A stretch of DNA of 64,000 nt from CAWFQB01 sp965277875 (GCA_965277875.1 CBDIDV010000002.1:5518001-5582000); one strand, 5' to 3'. Positions 24,630-33,297 are shown, counted from the stretch's first letter. The notes: generated by a model from the sequence alone, not told the origin. Translations and numbers: made by a program.

Positions 24630-25262
24630 TCAGACCGCCGCAAATTCTTCCGCGAAAAGGCCCATCATGTGCGCGTCGTGAAATGCGCCGTCGCTCCAAT
24701 ACTCCCGGCGTTTGCAGCCTTCCATGACGAAGCCTAGTCGTTCATACAGAGCCACAGCGCGCGTGTTGTTCGCCAGAACGCCGAGCGAGACTTTACGCAG
24801 GCCCAGTCGCCCAAAGGCATATTGCAGACACAGGCGCATGGCCTCGTGGCCCAATCCCTGACCCTGAAAAGCCCTGTCGCCGATCACGATGCCCAGCGTG
24901 GCCGTGCGGTGCAGCCAGTGGATGGGTTCCAGTTTGATGTTGCCGATGTGGCGATTGGCGGCAAGGTGCTGTATGGCGAAGAAAACGCAGGTTGGCGGCG
25001 ACGCGGATTGGGTGGTATGCTGCGCATAATAGCGGTGCAGGTCGTCAAGAGTCAGCGGAAACGCGCCGGTTTCCATGTGCCGCGTCACGTCCCGATCCTG
25101 AAGCCAGTTCAGATAGTGCGGCCCGATGTCGGTCTTGTCCAGGGCGCGCAGTCCGACACGCTCGCCGCGTACAAACAGGGGCGTCGTGTCAGGCGTACCC
25201 ATCGCGGCATCAGAATTGGTATCAGAAACAGAATGGGACAAGACGAGGGCAGGGGTGTTCAC
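24630..25262 (-). CDS. GNAT acetyltransferase, PseH/RimJ-like (copy 2), first gene of glycan operon
   Basis: A 210-residue GNAT protein with VGLRALDKTDIGPHYLNWLQD, LGIVIGDRAFQGQGLGHEAMRLCLQYAF (acetyl-CoA site QGQGLG) and NTRAVALYERLGF. It resembles the PseH-type N-acetyltransferases of nonulosonic acid loci more closely than copy 1 does. It heads the minus-strand run of 17 genes. The 96 bases separating it from the rpoN stop show no consensus promoter, so transcription may begin further upstream or use a non-standard promoter. Confidence 0.78.
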   Translation of the reverse strand: MNTPALVLSHSVSDTNSDAAMGTPDTTPLFVRGERVGLRALDKTDIGPHYLNWLQDRDVTRHMETGAFPLTLDDLHRYYAQHTTQSASPPTCVFFAIQHLAANRHIGNIKLEPIHWLHRTATLGIVIGDRAFQGQGLGHEAMRLCLQYAFGRLGLRKVSLGVLANNTRAVALYERLGFVMEGCKRREYWSDGAFHDAHMMGLFAEEFAAV

Positions 25263-25358
25263 GCAGCCTCCACACGAGCATCAGCCGATACGAAAGAGTT
25301 CGATACCCGTATTGTTGGCAAGCGGCGCGTGGTTTTACAGGAAATTTGAAGGCGTGTT

Positions 25359-26831
25359 TTAGCGGCGGCGGCGGGTGGAACTGAGGATTTTGGACTGGTC
25401 GCGGTATTTGACGACCGTGCGGCGGGCGACCGTGATGCCGCGCTCACCCAGCAGGTCTACGATCTGCTGGTCGGACAGGGGATTGCTCGTATCCTCCTCC
25501 TGAACCAGTGACTCGATGGTATCCTTGATGGAAAGGGCGCTTTTGAAAAAGATTTCAAAGTTCGCCACCTCCTGGTTGGGAAGCTGCACAAACTTGTTGG
25601 CCGTGGCGCGGCTGACCGTGCTTTCGTGGACATCCAGCAGTTTGGCGATGTTTGTGCGCGTCAGGGGGCGCAGGAACTGGCGCGAACCCGTTTCGAGAAA
25701 CCCGGTCTGGCATTCCGCGACGCAATTCGTGATCTGGCGCAGGGTCTGGCTGCGCTGATTGACGTTCTGTATGAAACGCTCGGCCCGCTCCACGTATTCG
25801 ACGAAGTGCCGGTGTTCGTCCGCATCGCGCGGGGTGTCGCCGTCCTTGATGCGCTGATACGCCTCGCGATACTGCGCGTTGACGTTGAGCGCGAAACCTT
25901 CCGGCTGCGGCACTTCGATCTCGTACCCGTATTCGGCGCGGCGAATAATCACGTCCGGGCGCACCACGGTCTTGTTATTGGCGGGGCGTGACATCCACGG
26001 CAGGCGGAACTGGCTGGCGGGGATGGGGTTCAGGCGTGTGCGGATGTACTCGACGGCGTGTTTTACGTCGTCCTGAGAGATTTTCAGCGCGCGGGCGATT
26101 TTGGTGTAGCGGCTGCTGCACACGTTGTCGAACTGCTCTTCGATCATCTGTGCAGCATAATCATTGCATTTACGCAAGGCGGGCGAACTGTCGTCGCGCA
26201 GCGCTTTAAGCTGCAAAAGCAGGCACTGCCTTAAATCCTGCGCCCCTACGCCCGGCGGATCGAACGACTGAATGATCGCCAGAAGCCGGCATACCTGCGC
26301 TTCCGGCACATTCAGTTCGCAGGCCACGACAAAGGTGGACTCGGTCAGCCAGCCCCGCTCGTCCAGGCTGTTTATCAGATACTCGCCCACCTCGTAATCC
26401 ACAGGTTCCACGGCGGTATGCAGCAGACTGACAAGATGCTCGCGCAGCGTGGTCTCCGCTTCCAGGCTGCCCGCGAAATCGAAATCTTCCTCACTGTCGA
26501 AACCTGTCAGGCTGTCGGCTTCGGTATGTTCGGCGTGATACTCGCCTGAGTCCAGCGTTTCCTGTTCCTCGTCCAGGCGCGCATTCGCCCGCGCCGAACA
26601 GTAGGGGCAGACGTTCGCGTCAATGCAGCCGCCGTCGCAGCCGGCCTCTTCCTGCGTTTCCAGGGCGGGATTTTCCAGCAATTCGGACTCGATAGACTGC
26701 ACCAGCTCCTGATTACTGAGCTGGAGGATCGAGTTCGCAACGATCAGCTTGGGATCGATGCGCTGAGTGAGAACATGGCGTTGTTCCTGCTGGATGTACA
26801 AAAGGGAAGACCTCTGAGGCACGCCGCACAT
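25359..26831 (-). CDS. rpoN: RNA polymerase sigma-54 factor RpoN
   Basis: A ~490-residue sigma-54 factor, which directs RNA polymerase to -24/-12 promoters under control of enhancer-binding ATPases. Region I is recognisable (LTQRIDPKLIVANSILQLSNQELVQSIESELLENPAL), the core-binding domain follows (GSLEAETTLREHLVSLL, DPPGVGAQDLRQCLLLQL), and the DNA-binding end carries the HTH ESTVSRATANKFVQLP and the RpoN box ARRTVVKYRDQ (about 469-479). Region II holds an unusual cysteine cluster, Cys65, Cys69, Cys75 and Cys78, as GCDGGCIDANVCPYC. The start is uncertain; Met at 26831 was used, but a TTG at about 26801 behind AGAGG is possible. The pilus operon diverges from it. Confidence 0.92.
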   Translation of the reverse strand: MCGVPQRSSLLYIQQEQRHVLTQRIDPKLIVANSILQLSNQELVQSIESELLENPALETQEEAGCDGGCIDANVCPYCSARANARLDEEQETLDSGEYHAEHTEADSLTGFDSEEDFDFAGSLEAETTLREHLVSLLHTAVEPVDYEVGEYLINSLDERGWLTESTFVVACELNVPEAQVCRLLAIIQSFDPPGVGAQDLRQCLLLQLKALRDDSSPALRKCNDYAAQMIEEQFDNVCSSRYTKIARALKISQDDVKHAVEYIRTRLNPIPASQFRLPWMSRPANNKTVVRPDVIIRRAEYGYEIEVPQPEGFALNVNAQYREAYQRIKDGDTPRDADEHRHFVEYVERAERFIQNVNQRSQTLRQITNCVAECQTGFLETGSRQFLRPLTRTNIAKLLDVHESTVSRATANKFVQLPNQEVANFEIFFKSALSIKDTIESLVQEEDTSNPLSDQQIVDLLGERGITVARRTVVKYRDQSKILSSTRRRR

Positions 26832-27453
26832 AGCGGATTGGCCGCACAGCAAGCAAAGGAAGCACATCGTACCAAAGCGCGTTATGCCAATCACAATTAT
26901 GACACATAAAACATGCGAATAGATTTCAATTGCTGAACAGCGCAGACCTGGCAAAGTCAAGCGTTTCCACACCCCGCCGCGTCCCGCTTTCACTGCTCTT
27001 GCGCCTGTAATCTCATATTCTCATTGTCGGCAGGGCGCGCAAAACGGCTTATGCCTGACCAACGCAATCGCGCGAAAAGGGAGAGCGAAAGATGAAAGGA
27101 TTTTGCGCGAGTCGTAACGTAACAATAGATTTGACGATATACGCGTCCCCTTTGTTCTGCGTCATGACCCGACTTTGTACTCCACGCACTCCAAATTGTA
27201 CGGGATAATGGGAAGCGCAATGAGAAACATTCAGGCAATAAGCTGAGTCGCTTGAGTGGGGACTGTGGAGCGGTATTGTGGAGCGGTATACTGTATGGCT
27301 TGCCCTGCCTGCCGCGCGGCGCAAATAGCCGAAACCTCTCACCTGTGCGCGCGTCCAACGGATAGACTGCAAACAACTCTGCGGTATGCTAAACTAAGAC
27401 TGCTCCTCTATTTCTTATATCTAAATCAGCAATACTTTGTTGGAGAATGATCC
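26832..27453. other. Divergent regulatory region between rpoN and the pilB operon
   Basis: About 620 bases lie between two divergently read genes. I see no convincing gene; short frames here lack ribosome sites. A weak sigma-70-like pair TAGACT-N16-TATGCT lies at about 27363-27390 upstream of pilB. I could not find a convincing GG-N10-GC sigma-54 element. Two directly repeated GTGGAGCGGTAT words lie at about 27266-27290. Confidence 0.5.
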
Positions 27454-29163
27454 TTGCTTAAACTCAGGCGAACTCAGATCGGCGCGCTTCTCGTGGAAGA
27501 GGGTCTAATCACGCAGCAGCAGCTTGACGTGGCGATTGCGGAACAGCGGCGCACGGACACGGGCAAGCGGCTCGGCGAAGTGCTTGTCGGTATGCGCTTC
27601 CTGTCCGAGCCGAACCTGCTGCGTACCCTGTCGCATCAGATTGACTGTCCCATCATTGACCTGACCAAAGAGCCGCCGGATCCGACTGCAGTCGAGATCG
27701 TGCCGGGCGAGTTCGCCCGCAAGCATAACCTGGTTCCCATTCGCCGCAACGATGATACGCTCGTCGTGGCGATGGCCGACCCCCTCGACATCCACGCCAT
27801 TGACGACCTGCGCCTTCTGACGGGTCTGGACATCGCGCCTATGCTCGCCCCCATCGGCGACATTCAGCGCGTGGGCGAGCAGTTTTACATGTCCAAGATG
27901 ATCCAGGGCGCGGCAGGGGCGGCGGAACAGGCGACCGAGGACGAGGACAACGTAGACGTCGCCAACCTGCAGGCGATGGCGAAGGAAGAACTGGTCATCC
28001 AGATGGTCAACCTGATTATCAATCAGGCCATTCAGGATCGAGCCAGTGACATCCACATAGAGCCGTTCGATAAGGAACTGCGCGTGCGCTATCGCATTGA
28101 CGGCGTCCTGCACGAGGTCAGTTCCCCGCCCAAGCGCTTCCACAACGCCATTGTCAGCCGTATTAAAATTCTGGCCGACATGAACATCGCCGAACGCAGA
28201 CTGCCGCTTGATGGCCGCATCCGCATCAAAAGCGCGGGACGCCAGATTGACCTGCGCGTGTCTACGCTGCCTTCCATGTACGGCGAAGGCGTGGTCATGC
28301 GTATTCTGGACAAGCAGACCGCCATGCTGGGCCTGACGGAACTGGGCATGGAACGCAACATGTTCGACACGTTCCGGCGCTTGATTCAGGAACCGCACGG
28401 CATCATCCTGGTCACGGGGCCGACGGGTTCGGGCAAGACGACTACGCTGTACGCCAGCCTGAGCGAGATTTACAGCGTCGAAAAGAAGATCATCACGGTC
28501 GAAGACCCGGTCGAATATCAGCTTAACGGCATCAATCAGGTGCAGGCGCAGCCGCACATCGGACTTACCTTCGCCAATAGCCTGCGCTCGATTGTCCGCC
28601 AGGACCCCGACATCATCATGATCGGCGAGATACGCGACAAAGAGACCGTAGACATCGCCATTCAGGCCGCGCTTACGGGCCACCTTGTCTTGTCCACGCT
28701 GCACACGAACGACGCGGCGGGGGCCGTCAGCCGCCTGCTCGACATGGGCGCGGAACCGTACCTTGTCGCCAGTTCGCTGATCGGCACGGTGGCACAGCGG
28801 CTTGTCCGCATGAACTGCCCGCGCTGCAAGGAACCCTACGAGGAAAAGCCGGAAGTGCTGCGCGAGATCAACATTGACCCCGAAATGATCAAGCGCGAAC
28901 CTCTGATGCGCGGCGTAGGCTGCCCGGAATGTCGTGGCAAGGGCTTCAAGGGACGCGGCGGCATCTACGAGATGATCGCCGTGGACGAGAACATGCGCCG
29001 CATGATTACGGCCCGCGAACCCGCCAGCAACATCAAGCAGTACGCGCAGCGCGAGCAGAAGATGGTTTCCATGCTGATGGACGGGCGCGATAAGGTTCTG
29101 CAAGGCGCGACTACCATTCAGGAAGTCCTGCGCGTCTGCCAGCGCGAAGATTTTGACGCGTAG
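27454..29163 (+). CDS. PilB/GspE secretion-pilus assembly ATPase
   Basis: A 569-residue hexameric ATPase powering pilus or pseudopilus assembly. It has an N-terminal MshEN-type domain (IGALLVEEGLITQQQLDVAI), Walker A GPTGSGKTTT near 321-330, the Asp box ITVEDPVEY, Walker B IIMIGEIRD, the His box HLVLSTLHTNDA, and the tetracysteine zinc motif CPRCKEPY plus CPECRGKG near the end. It starts at TTG (27454), seven bases after GGAGA. It is the first gene of the operon reaching the secretin at 43101. No PilT retraction ATPase is present, which favours a type II secretion or non-retracting pilus machine. Confidence 0.93.
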   Translation: MLKLRRTQIGALLVEEGLITQQQLDVAIAEQRRTDTGKRLGEVLVGMRFLSEPNLLRTLSHQIDCPIIDLTKEPPDPTAVEIVPGEFARKHNLVPIRRNDDTLVVAMADPLDIHAIDDLRLLTGLDIAPMLAPIGDIQRVGEQFYMSKMIQGAAGAAEQATEDEDNVDVANLQAMAKEELVIQMVNLIINQAIQDRASDIHIEPFDKELRVRYRIDGVLHEVSSPPKRFHNAIVSRIKILADMNIAERRLPLDGRIRIKSAGRQIDLRVSTLPSMYGEGVVMRILDKQTAMLGLTELGMERNMFDTFRRLIQEPHGIILVTGPTGSGKTTTLYASLSEIYSVEKKIITVEDPVEYQLNGINQVQAQPHIGLTFANSLRSIVRQDPDIIMIGEIRDKETVDIAIQAALTGHLVLSTLHTNDAAGAVSRLLDMGAEPYLVASSLIGTVAQRLVRMNCPRCKEPYEEKPEVLREINIDPEMIKREPLMRGVGCPECRGKGFKGRGGIYEMIAVDENMRRMITAREPASNIKQYAQREQKMVSMLMDGRDKVLQGATTIQEVLRVCQREDFDA

Positions 29164-29168
29164 CGGGA

Positions 29169-29235
29169 GGGCAGGCACGGGGGCCTGCCCCTACAATCCA
29201 TTTCGACGCGTAGGGGCAGGCCCCCGTGCCTGCCC
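29169..29235. repeat. Perfect 26-base inverted repeat between pilB and pilC
   Basis: The arm at 29169-29194 is exactly complementary to 29210-29235 around a 15-base loop. The arm includes GTAGGGGCAGGCCCCCGTG, itself partly palindromic. The copies of GACGCGTAG at 29155-29163 and 29205-29213 flank the left arm and loop. Repeats of this GTAGGGGCAGG type are common in several environmental phyla. It forms a very stable intercistronic hairpin between the ATPase and platform genes. Confidence 0.85.
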
Positions 29236-29267
29236 TTTGATGAACATATAGAGACAAATACGACACT

Positions 29268-30536
29268 ATGCCAGATTTTACTTACGAAGCAATGGACAAG
29301 ACGGGCAAGGCGACCGCAGGCACGATAGCGGCCCGCGACAGCCAGGAGGCCGCGCTGAAGGTGCGGCAGCTGGGCGTGTTCCCGACCCGCATCAACACGG
29401 GCGGCAAGTCTTCGGCCCTCGCCGCAGGCGGCCAGAAGCGCCACTCCACGAGTGCGGGCGCGGCCTCGACCGGAACCGCGCCCGCCAAGATGGGCGGCAA
29501 AAAAATCACGCGCGTGCAGATTCTGCTGTTCACGCGCGAAATGTCCGACTTGCTCGAAGCGGGCCTGCCGATGGATCGCTGCTTTTCGGTTCTGATTGAC
29601 CAGACCGACAGCGACAGTATGCGGGCGATGCTGGTGGCGATGCAGGGCGAAATTCGGGCCGGGCAGCCGCTGTCCGAGACCCTGAAAAAGTATCCGCGCG
29701 AGTTTACCATGCTGTTCGCCAACATGGTACACGCGGGCGAGGTGTCCGGGCAGCTCGCCAGCGTTATGACGCGGCTTGCCGACTTTATGGAAAAAGAGCA
29801 GGTGCGCCGCAGCCAGATCATGGCCGCGCTGATGTACCCGCTCGTGCTGATCGCAGTTGCCGTGTCGGCCGTTATCTTCCTTCTGGTGTTCGTCGTGCCG
29901 ATGCTGTCGGGCGTGTTCAAAGACCTGGGCAACCAACTGCCGCTCCCGACCGTGGTGCTGCTGGCCCTGTCCAACATCATGAAGAACTATTGGTACGTCA
30001 TCATCGGCGTCATCGGCGGCACGGTCTACGGCTTCAAGTCGTGGATAAAGACCGAGGGCGGGCAGCGCAATTTCGACCGCTTCCGTATGCGTCTGCCGAT
30101 GTTCGGCGTCCTGATACAAAAGATCGTGGCCGCGCGGCTTGTCCGTACCCTGGGAACGCTGCTTGGCGGCGGCGTCCCGATCTTGGAGTCGCTGGAAATA
30201 TCCGCCTCCGCGCTGGGCAATGTGGTCGCGACCGAGGCCGTGCTGGAAGTGCGCGGCGGTGTGCGCCAGGGCGAGACCCTGCACGAAAGCATGGAAAAGG
30301 CCGGCAGCTTCCTGCCCGTCGTGAAGCACATGACGGCGGTAGGTGAAGAGACCGGACGCCTGCCCGCCATGCTTATCCGCACCGCCGACACGCTGGATTT
30401 CGAGGTGGACAATACCATGCGGCGTCTGACCAGTCTCGTGGAGCCGCTTGTCGTGCTGCTCATGGGCGGGTTCGTCGGGTTCGTCGTGCTGTCCATTCTG
30501 CTGCCGATCTTCAAATCCAGTACGCTCGCCAAATAG
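29268..30536 (+). CDS. PilC/GspF inner-membrane platform protein
   Basis: A 422-residue platform protein linking the ATPase to pseudopilin assembly. Two GspF cytoplasmic domains are recognisable: LLFTREMSDLLEAGLPMDRCFSVL and later MRLPMFGVLIQKIVAARLVRTLGTLLGGGVP. Three transmembrane segments follow the normal pattern (LIAVAVSAVIFLLVFVVP, YWYVIIGVIGGTVYGF and the C-terminal LVVLLMGGFVGFVVLSILLP). A Ser/Thr/Ala-rich linker (about residues 45-80) separates the N-terminal strand from the first domain. It lies downstream of the hairpin at 29169-29235. Confidence 0.92.
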   Translation: MPDFTYEAMDKTGKATAGTIAARDSQEAALKVRQLGVFPTRINTGGKSSALAAGGQKRHSTSAGAASTGTAPAKMGGKKITRVQILLFTREMSDLLEAGLPMDRCFSVLIDQTDSDSMRAMLVAMQGEIRAGQPLSETLKKYPREFTMLFANMVHAGEVSGQLASVMTRLADFMEKEQVRRSQIMAALMYPLVLIAVAVSAVIFLLVFVVPMLSGVFKDLGNQLPLPTVVLLALSNIMKNYWYVIIGVIGGTVYGFKSWIKTEGGQRNFDRFRMRLPMFGVLIQKIVAARLVRTLGTLLGGGVPILESLEISASALGNVVATEAVLEVRGGVRQGETLHESMEKAGSFLPVVKHMTAVGEETGRLPAMLIRTADTLDFEVDNTMRRLTSLVEPLVVLLMGGFVGFVVLSILLPIFKSSTLAK

Positions 30537-30598
30537 TTCTCGCAAATGATTGTCGCTTGTAGTTTGTAACATTACGCTGTATCAAAGGAGACCCCAAC

Positions 30599-31042
30599 GT
30601 GAAGACCCGTACTTTCAGCGCCCGCCCGGCGATCCGCACCCGCCGATGCAGCGCGTTTACGCTCATCGAAATCCTTGTCGTCGTCGTCATCATCGCCATT
30701 CTCGCCGCCGTGGTCGTACCCAACGTCATCAGCCGCATCGTCGATGCCAAGAACAGCGCCGCGACCTCGGACCTCAAGACGTTCGACGACGCCATTGACG
30801 CCTACAAGCTGGACACGGGCGCTAATCCGCCCTCCCTGGACGCGCTCGTCAGCAATCCCGGCGACACCAAGTGGCATGGCCCCTACCTGAAGAACCAGAG
30901 CAGCACGCCAATGGACCCGTGGGGACACCCTTACATGTACAAATCTCCCGGCGACAATGGCCGCGAGTATGACATTAGCTCGGCGGGCGATGGCTCGCAC
31001 CCCATCAACGGCTGGGATCTCAAGGGAACCGGCGCGAAGTAG
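30599..31042 (+). CDS. Type II secretion major pseudopilin GspG
   Basis: A 147-residue major pseudopilin. The prepilin segment is CSAFTLIEILVVVVIIAILAAVVVP with Glu at +5, followed by a GspG-type C-terminal domain (ATSDLKTFDDAIDAYKLDTGANPPSLDAL, GPYLKN, DPWGHPYMYKSPG, GREYDISSAG). The calcium-site and Trp landmarks are as in GspG. The residue before the cleavage site is Ala rather than the usual Gly, while the other pseudopilins here have Gly. The start is GTG at 30599 behind AAGGAG. It follows pilC after 62 bases. Confidence 0.9.
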   Translation: MKTRTFSARPAIRTRRCSAFTLIEILVVVVIIAILAAVVVPNVISRIVDAKNSAATSDLKTFDDAIDAYKLDTGANPPSLDALVSNPGDTKWHGPYLKNQSSTPMDPWGHPYMYKSPGDNGREYDISSAGDGSHPINGWDLKGTGAK

Positions 31043-31079
31043 ACTTGGAAATAGTGCGACGCACTTTGAAATTGCTCCT

Positions 31080-31655
31080 ATGAAACACGCAGCCAAACAT
31101 GGTTTTACCCTGATCGAGATGGTGGTCGTTATCATCATCGTGGCCGTCGTGTCCGCGATCCTGGTTCCCGCCTACAGCCACTTCTACGCCAAAGCCCGTT
31201 TCGACGGCAATGTGCGCGAGGTGCTGGATGTGTTTGCCTATGCGCGGGAACAGGCTATCGCCAAAGACGCGCCTGCCACGCTGACGTTTGACCCGCAAAG
31301 CGAAAGTTTCTCCGTGACGGCAACACCCCTGCCGCCGCCCGTAGACCAGCCCACCGTGTTTGCCGATGTGAACGCCGACAGCAGCCTGCTTCAGCAGACG
31401 CATCTGGTGCATCTTGATCCGAACATGGGCGTGATCGGCTTCAGCGCCACGGATACCAGTCAGGGAACCGGGAGCGGCGCGGGTATCGGCGGACGCGGCG
31501 CGACTACGGTACGTTTTCGGCCTGACGGCACTTCGGACGGCGCGGAAATGACGGTCGCGGCCGCCGACTCCGGCTACTCGGCGCGTCTCGTCCTGCTGCC
31601 CGGCACGGGCCGTATACAGATCGCGGACGACGCGCCCGCGCAGGGGAGAAGATGA
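31080..31655 (+). CDS. GspH-type minor pseudopilin
   Basis: A 191-residue pseudopilin with a short seven-residue leader and the motif HGFTLIEMVVVIIIVAVVSAILVP. The rest is a GspH-like beta-rich domain with an Arg/Phe pattern (ATTVRFRPDGTSDGAEMTV, YSARLVLLPGTGRIQI) typical of the FimT/GspH C-terminus. The ATG at 31080 gives a standard leader; a longer upstream frame overlapping gspG was dismissed. The stop overlaps the gspI start by four bases. Confidence 0.85.
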   Translation: MKHAAKHGFTLIEMVVVIIIVAVVSAILVPAYSHFYAKARFDGNVREVLDVFAYAREQAIAKDAPATLTFDPQSESFSVTATPLPPPVDQPTVFADVNADSSLLQQTHLVHLDPNMGVIGFSATDTSQGTGSGAGIGGRGATTVRFRPDGTSDGAEMTVAAADSGYSARLVLLPGTGRIQIADDAPAQGRR

Positions 31656-32122
31656 ACCATTCTCGCTTGAACCAGCGCCATTCCAGGCGTGGACGACGGG
31701 CGCGGGTCGGCTTTACGCTGGTCGAGATGATCGTCGCCACCGTTCTGCTTTCCGTGGGCGTGGTCGCTACGTTGAGCGCGATTCACGGGGCCGCGCAAAC
31801 CACCCTGCTCGCGGATGGGGCGCAGACGGCGGCGATGCTCGCGCAGCGGCAGATCTCTCAACTGGAATTGCAGCCCGATCAACTGTCCGGCGGCAATCAG
31901 CAGGGAAATTTTGGCGATGAGTACCCCGGCTACAGCTGGCAGCAGGCCGCCGAGGCCACAGATTATCCCAACCTGTTTCAGGTGACGATGACGATCCGCT
32001 GGGGCGGCGTAAACGACACGCATCAGCGCGATTTTGTCACCTATCTCAGCAACGGGCAGGCCGCGCCCACGCCGAACAGCACGGGAACGACGGGAAGCAC
32101 GACAGGAACAGGGACGAAATGA
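31652..32122 (+). CDS. GspI-type minor pseudopilin
   Basis: A 156-residue minor pseudopilin. The leader of 20 residues is basic and ends in Gly before FTLVEMIVATVLLSVGVVATLSAI. The body (LLADGAQTAAMLAQRQISQLEL, YSWQQAAEATDYPNLFQVTMTIRW) matches GspI in size and pattern. The C-terminus is Thr/Gly-rich (STGTTGSTTGTGTK). It is coupled by four-base overlaps to gspH and gspJ. GspI, GspJ and GspK would form the pseudopilus tip. Confidence 0.82.
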   Translation: MNHSRLNQRHSRRGRRARVGFTLVEMIVATVLLSVGVVATLSAIHGAAQTTLLADGAQTAAMLAQRQISQLELQPDQLSGGNQQGNFGDEYPGYSWQQAAEATDYPNLFQVTMTIRWGGVNDTHQRDFVTYLSNGQAAPTPNSTGTTGSTTGTGTK

Positions 32123-33243
32123 GAGGACAGAAGAGGAAACAGGGAGAAGAGGAGAAGAGAAGACAAGAACGTTCTTCGCTTCCTGCGTCGCTGCGTTCTG
32201 CCCGCTATACTCGCCGGTTTCAGCAAGGCTTCACTTTGCTGGAAGTGCTTGTCGCTCTGGTAATCTTCGGCATCCTGACGGTCGCGCTTTCCAATGCCAT
32301 GTCAACGGCGCTGCGCGCCCGGATGCTGGCGGAAGCGCGGCAGGATGACAGCGCCACGGTGCGCGCCATCTTCGGCATCCTGGGACGCGATCTGCAAAGC
32401 GCGTATGCGTCCGTTTACGATCCCAATTCGCTGTTCGTTGCGGGGGGCGCGACGAGCGGCAATACTTCGTCATCCGGCGCAAGCGGGTCACTGCTCACGA
32501 TGGCCTCGCTGTCTCACCGCCTGAACACGACCGACCCGAACGTAGACCCGTCGGTAGACACGGCAAACGGCGCGCGTCCGGGCAGCGTCAGTAACAGTCA
32601 GAACGGCAGCAATGACCCGCCGCAAAGCCCGGTTTCTCTGATCCGCTACGATTTCGATCCGCAGTCGGGGGTTCTCAGCCGCGTGGCGCAGTCCGTTCCC
32701 AGCCTGCAAAACCTACAGCAGGCCACGCCCGGCCCGGATGATGTCGTCGCTTCCAACATCATCAGCCTGCAATTACAATACTGGGACCCGACACAGCAGA
32801 ACTGGCGCGACGCCTGGGACTACGAGCAGCCCAACCTACCGCCCTCCGCTACGGCGGCCACGACCCTGGCCCTGCCTCTTTCCACGGACACGACGACCAC
32901 GGCAGGCGGCGCGGGAGCGCCCACGGCCTCGGTTCAGGCTTCGGGGACATCGGGCAGCACGTCCGGCGCAGCGGGCGGCGCTTCCGGCACATCGGGCAGC
33001 GCGTCCTCCGGCACGAACGCGAACGGCGGCACGGGCAGCAGCGACCTCGGCCTGCCGTCTGCCGTGCAGATCACGCTGGTTATTCGCAAGCGAGACGGCA
33101 CTCCCGGCACGTACTCCACGATTTTGCCCCTGGCGACGCCGACATTACAGGATTATCCGTATGTAGGCGGTCAAACGGTCAACCCGACCACGACGCAGAC
33201 GCAGGCGGACGGTCAGGCCAAGCAGCAAACGACAGGGCAGTAG
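32119..33243 (+). CDS. GspJ-type minor pseudopilin with repeat-encoded leader
   Basis: A 374-residue pseudopilin with cleavage context QGFTLLEVLVALVIFGILTVAL. The body has the GspJ landmarks IFGILGRDLQSAYAS and SLIRYDFDPQSGVLSRVAQ, then LQLQYWDPTQQNWRDAWDYE. Two features are odd. The leader is 37 residues and its first 17 (MRGQKRKQGEEEKRRQE) come from a purine-rich word repeat (about 32122-32170). A Ser/Gly/Ala/Thr-rich insert (about residues 255-310) interrupts the domain before LPSAVQITLVIRKRDG. The gene overlaps gspI by four bases. Confidence 0.82.
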   Translation: MRGQKRKQGEEEKRRQERSSLPASLRSARYTRRFQQGFTLLEVLVALVIFGILTVALSNAMSTALRARMLAEARQDDSATVRAIFGILGRDLQSAYASVYDPNSLFVAGGATSGNTSSSGASGSLLTMASLSHRLNTTDPNVDPSVDTANGARPGSVSNSQNGSNDPPQSPVSLIRYDFDPQSGVLSRVAQSVPSLQNLQQATPGPDDVVASNIISLQLQYWDPTQQNWRDAWDYEQPNLPPSATAATTLALPLSTDTTTTAGGAGAPTASVQASGTSGSTSGAAGGASGTSGSASSGTNANGGTGSSDLGLPSAVQITLVIRKRDGTPGTYSTILPLATPTLQDYPYVGGQTVNPTTTQTQADGQAKQQTTGQ

Positions 33244-33297
33244 ATTGCTTCCGCCCAATGCGGCATGTAGTTTTGGGCAGCACAGGACGAACGAACG

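Noticed and set aside
27280..27310. Sigma-54 promoter for pilB
   Set aside because: A TGGCTT-N5-GCCTGC stretch is present, but it lacks the TTGC -12 element, so I do not claim it.
27505..29178. 557-codon minus-strand frame across pilB
   Set aside because: Exact shadow of the PilB coding region; the residues are Arg/His/Asp-rich with no family motif.
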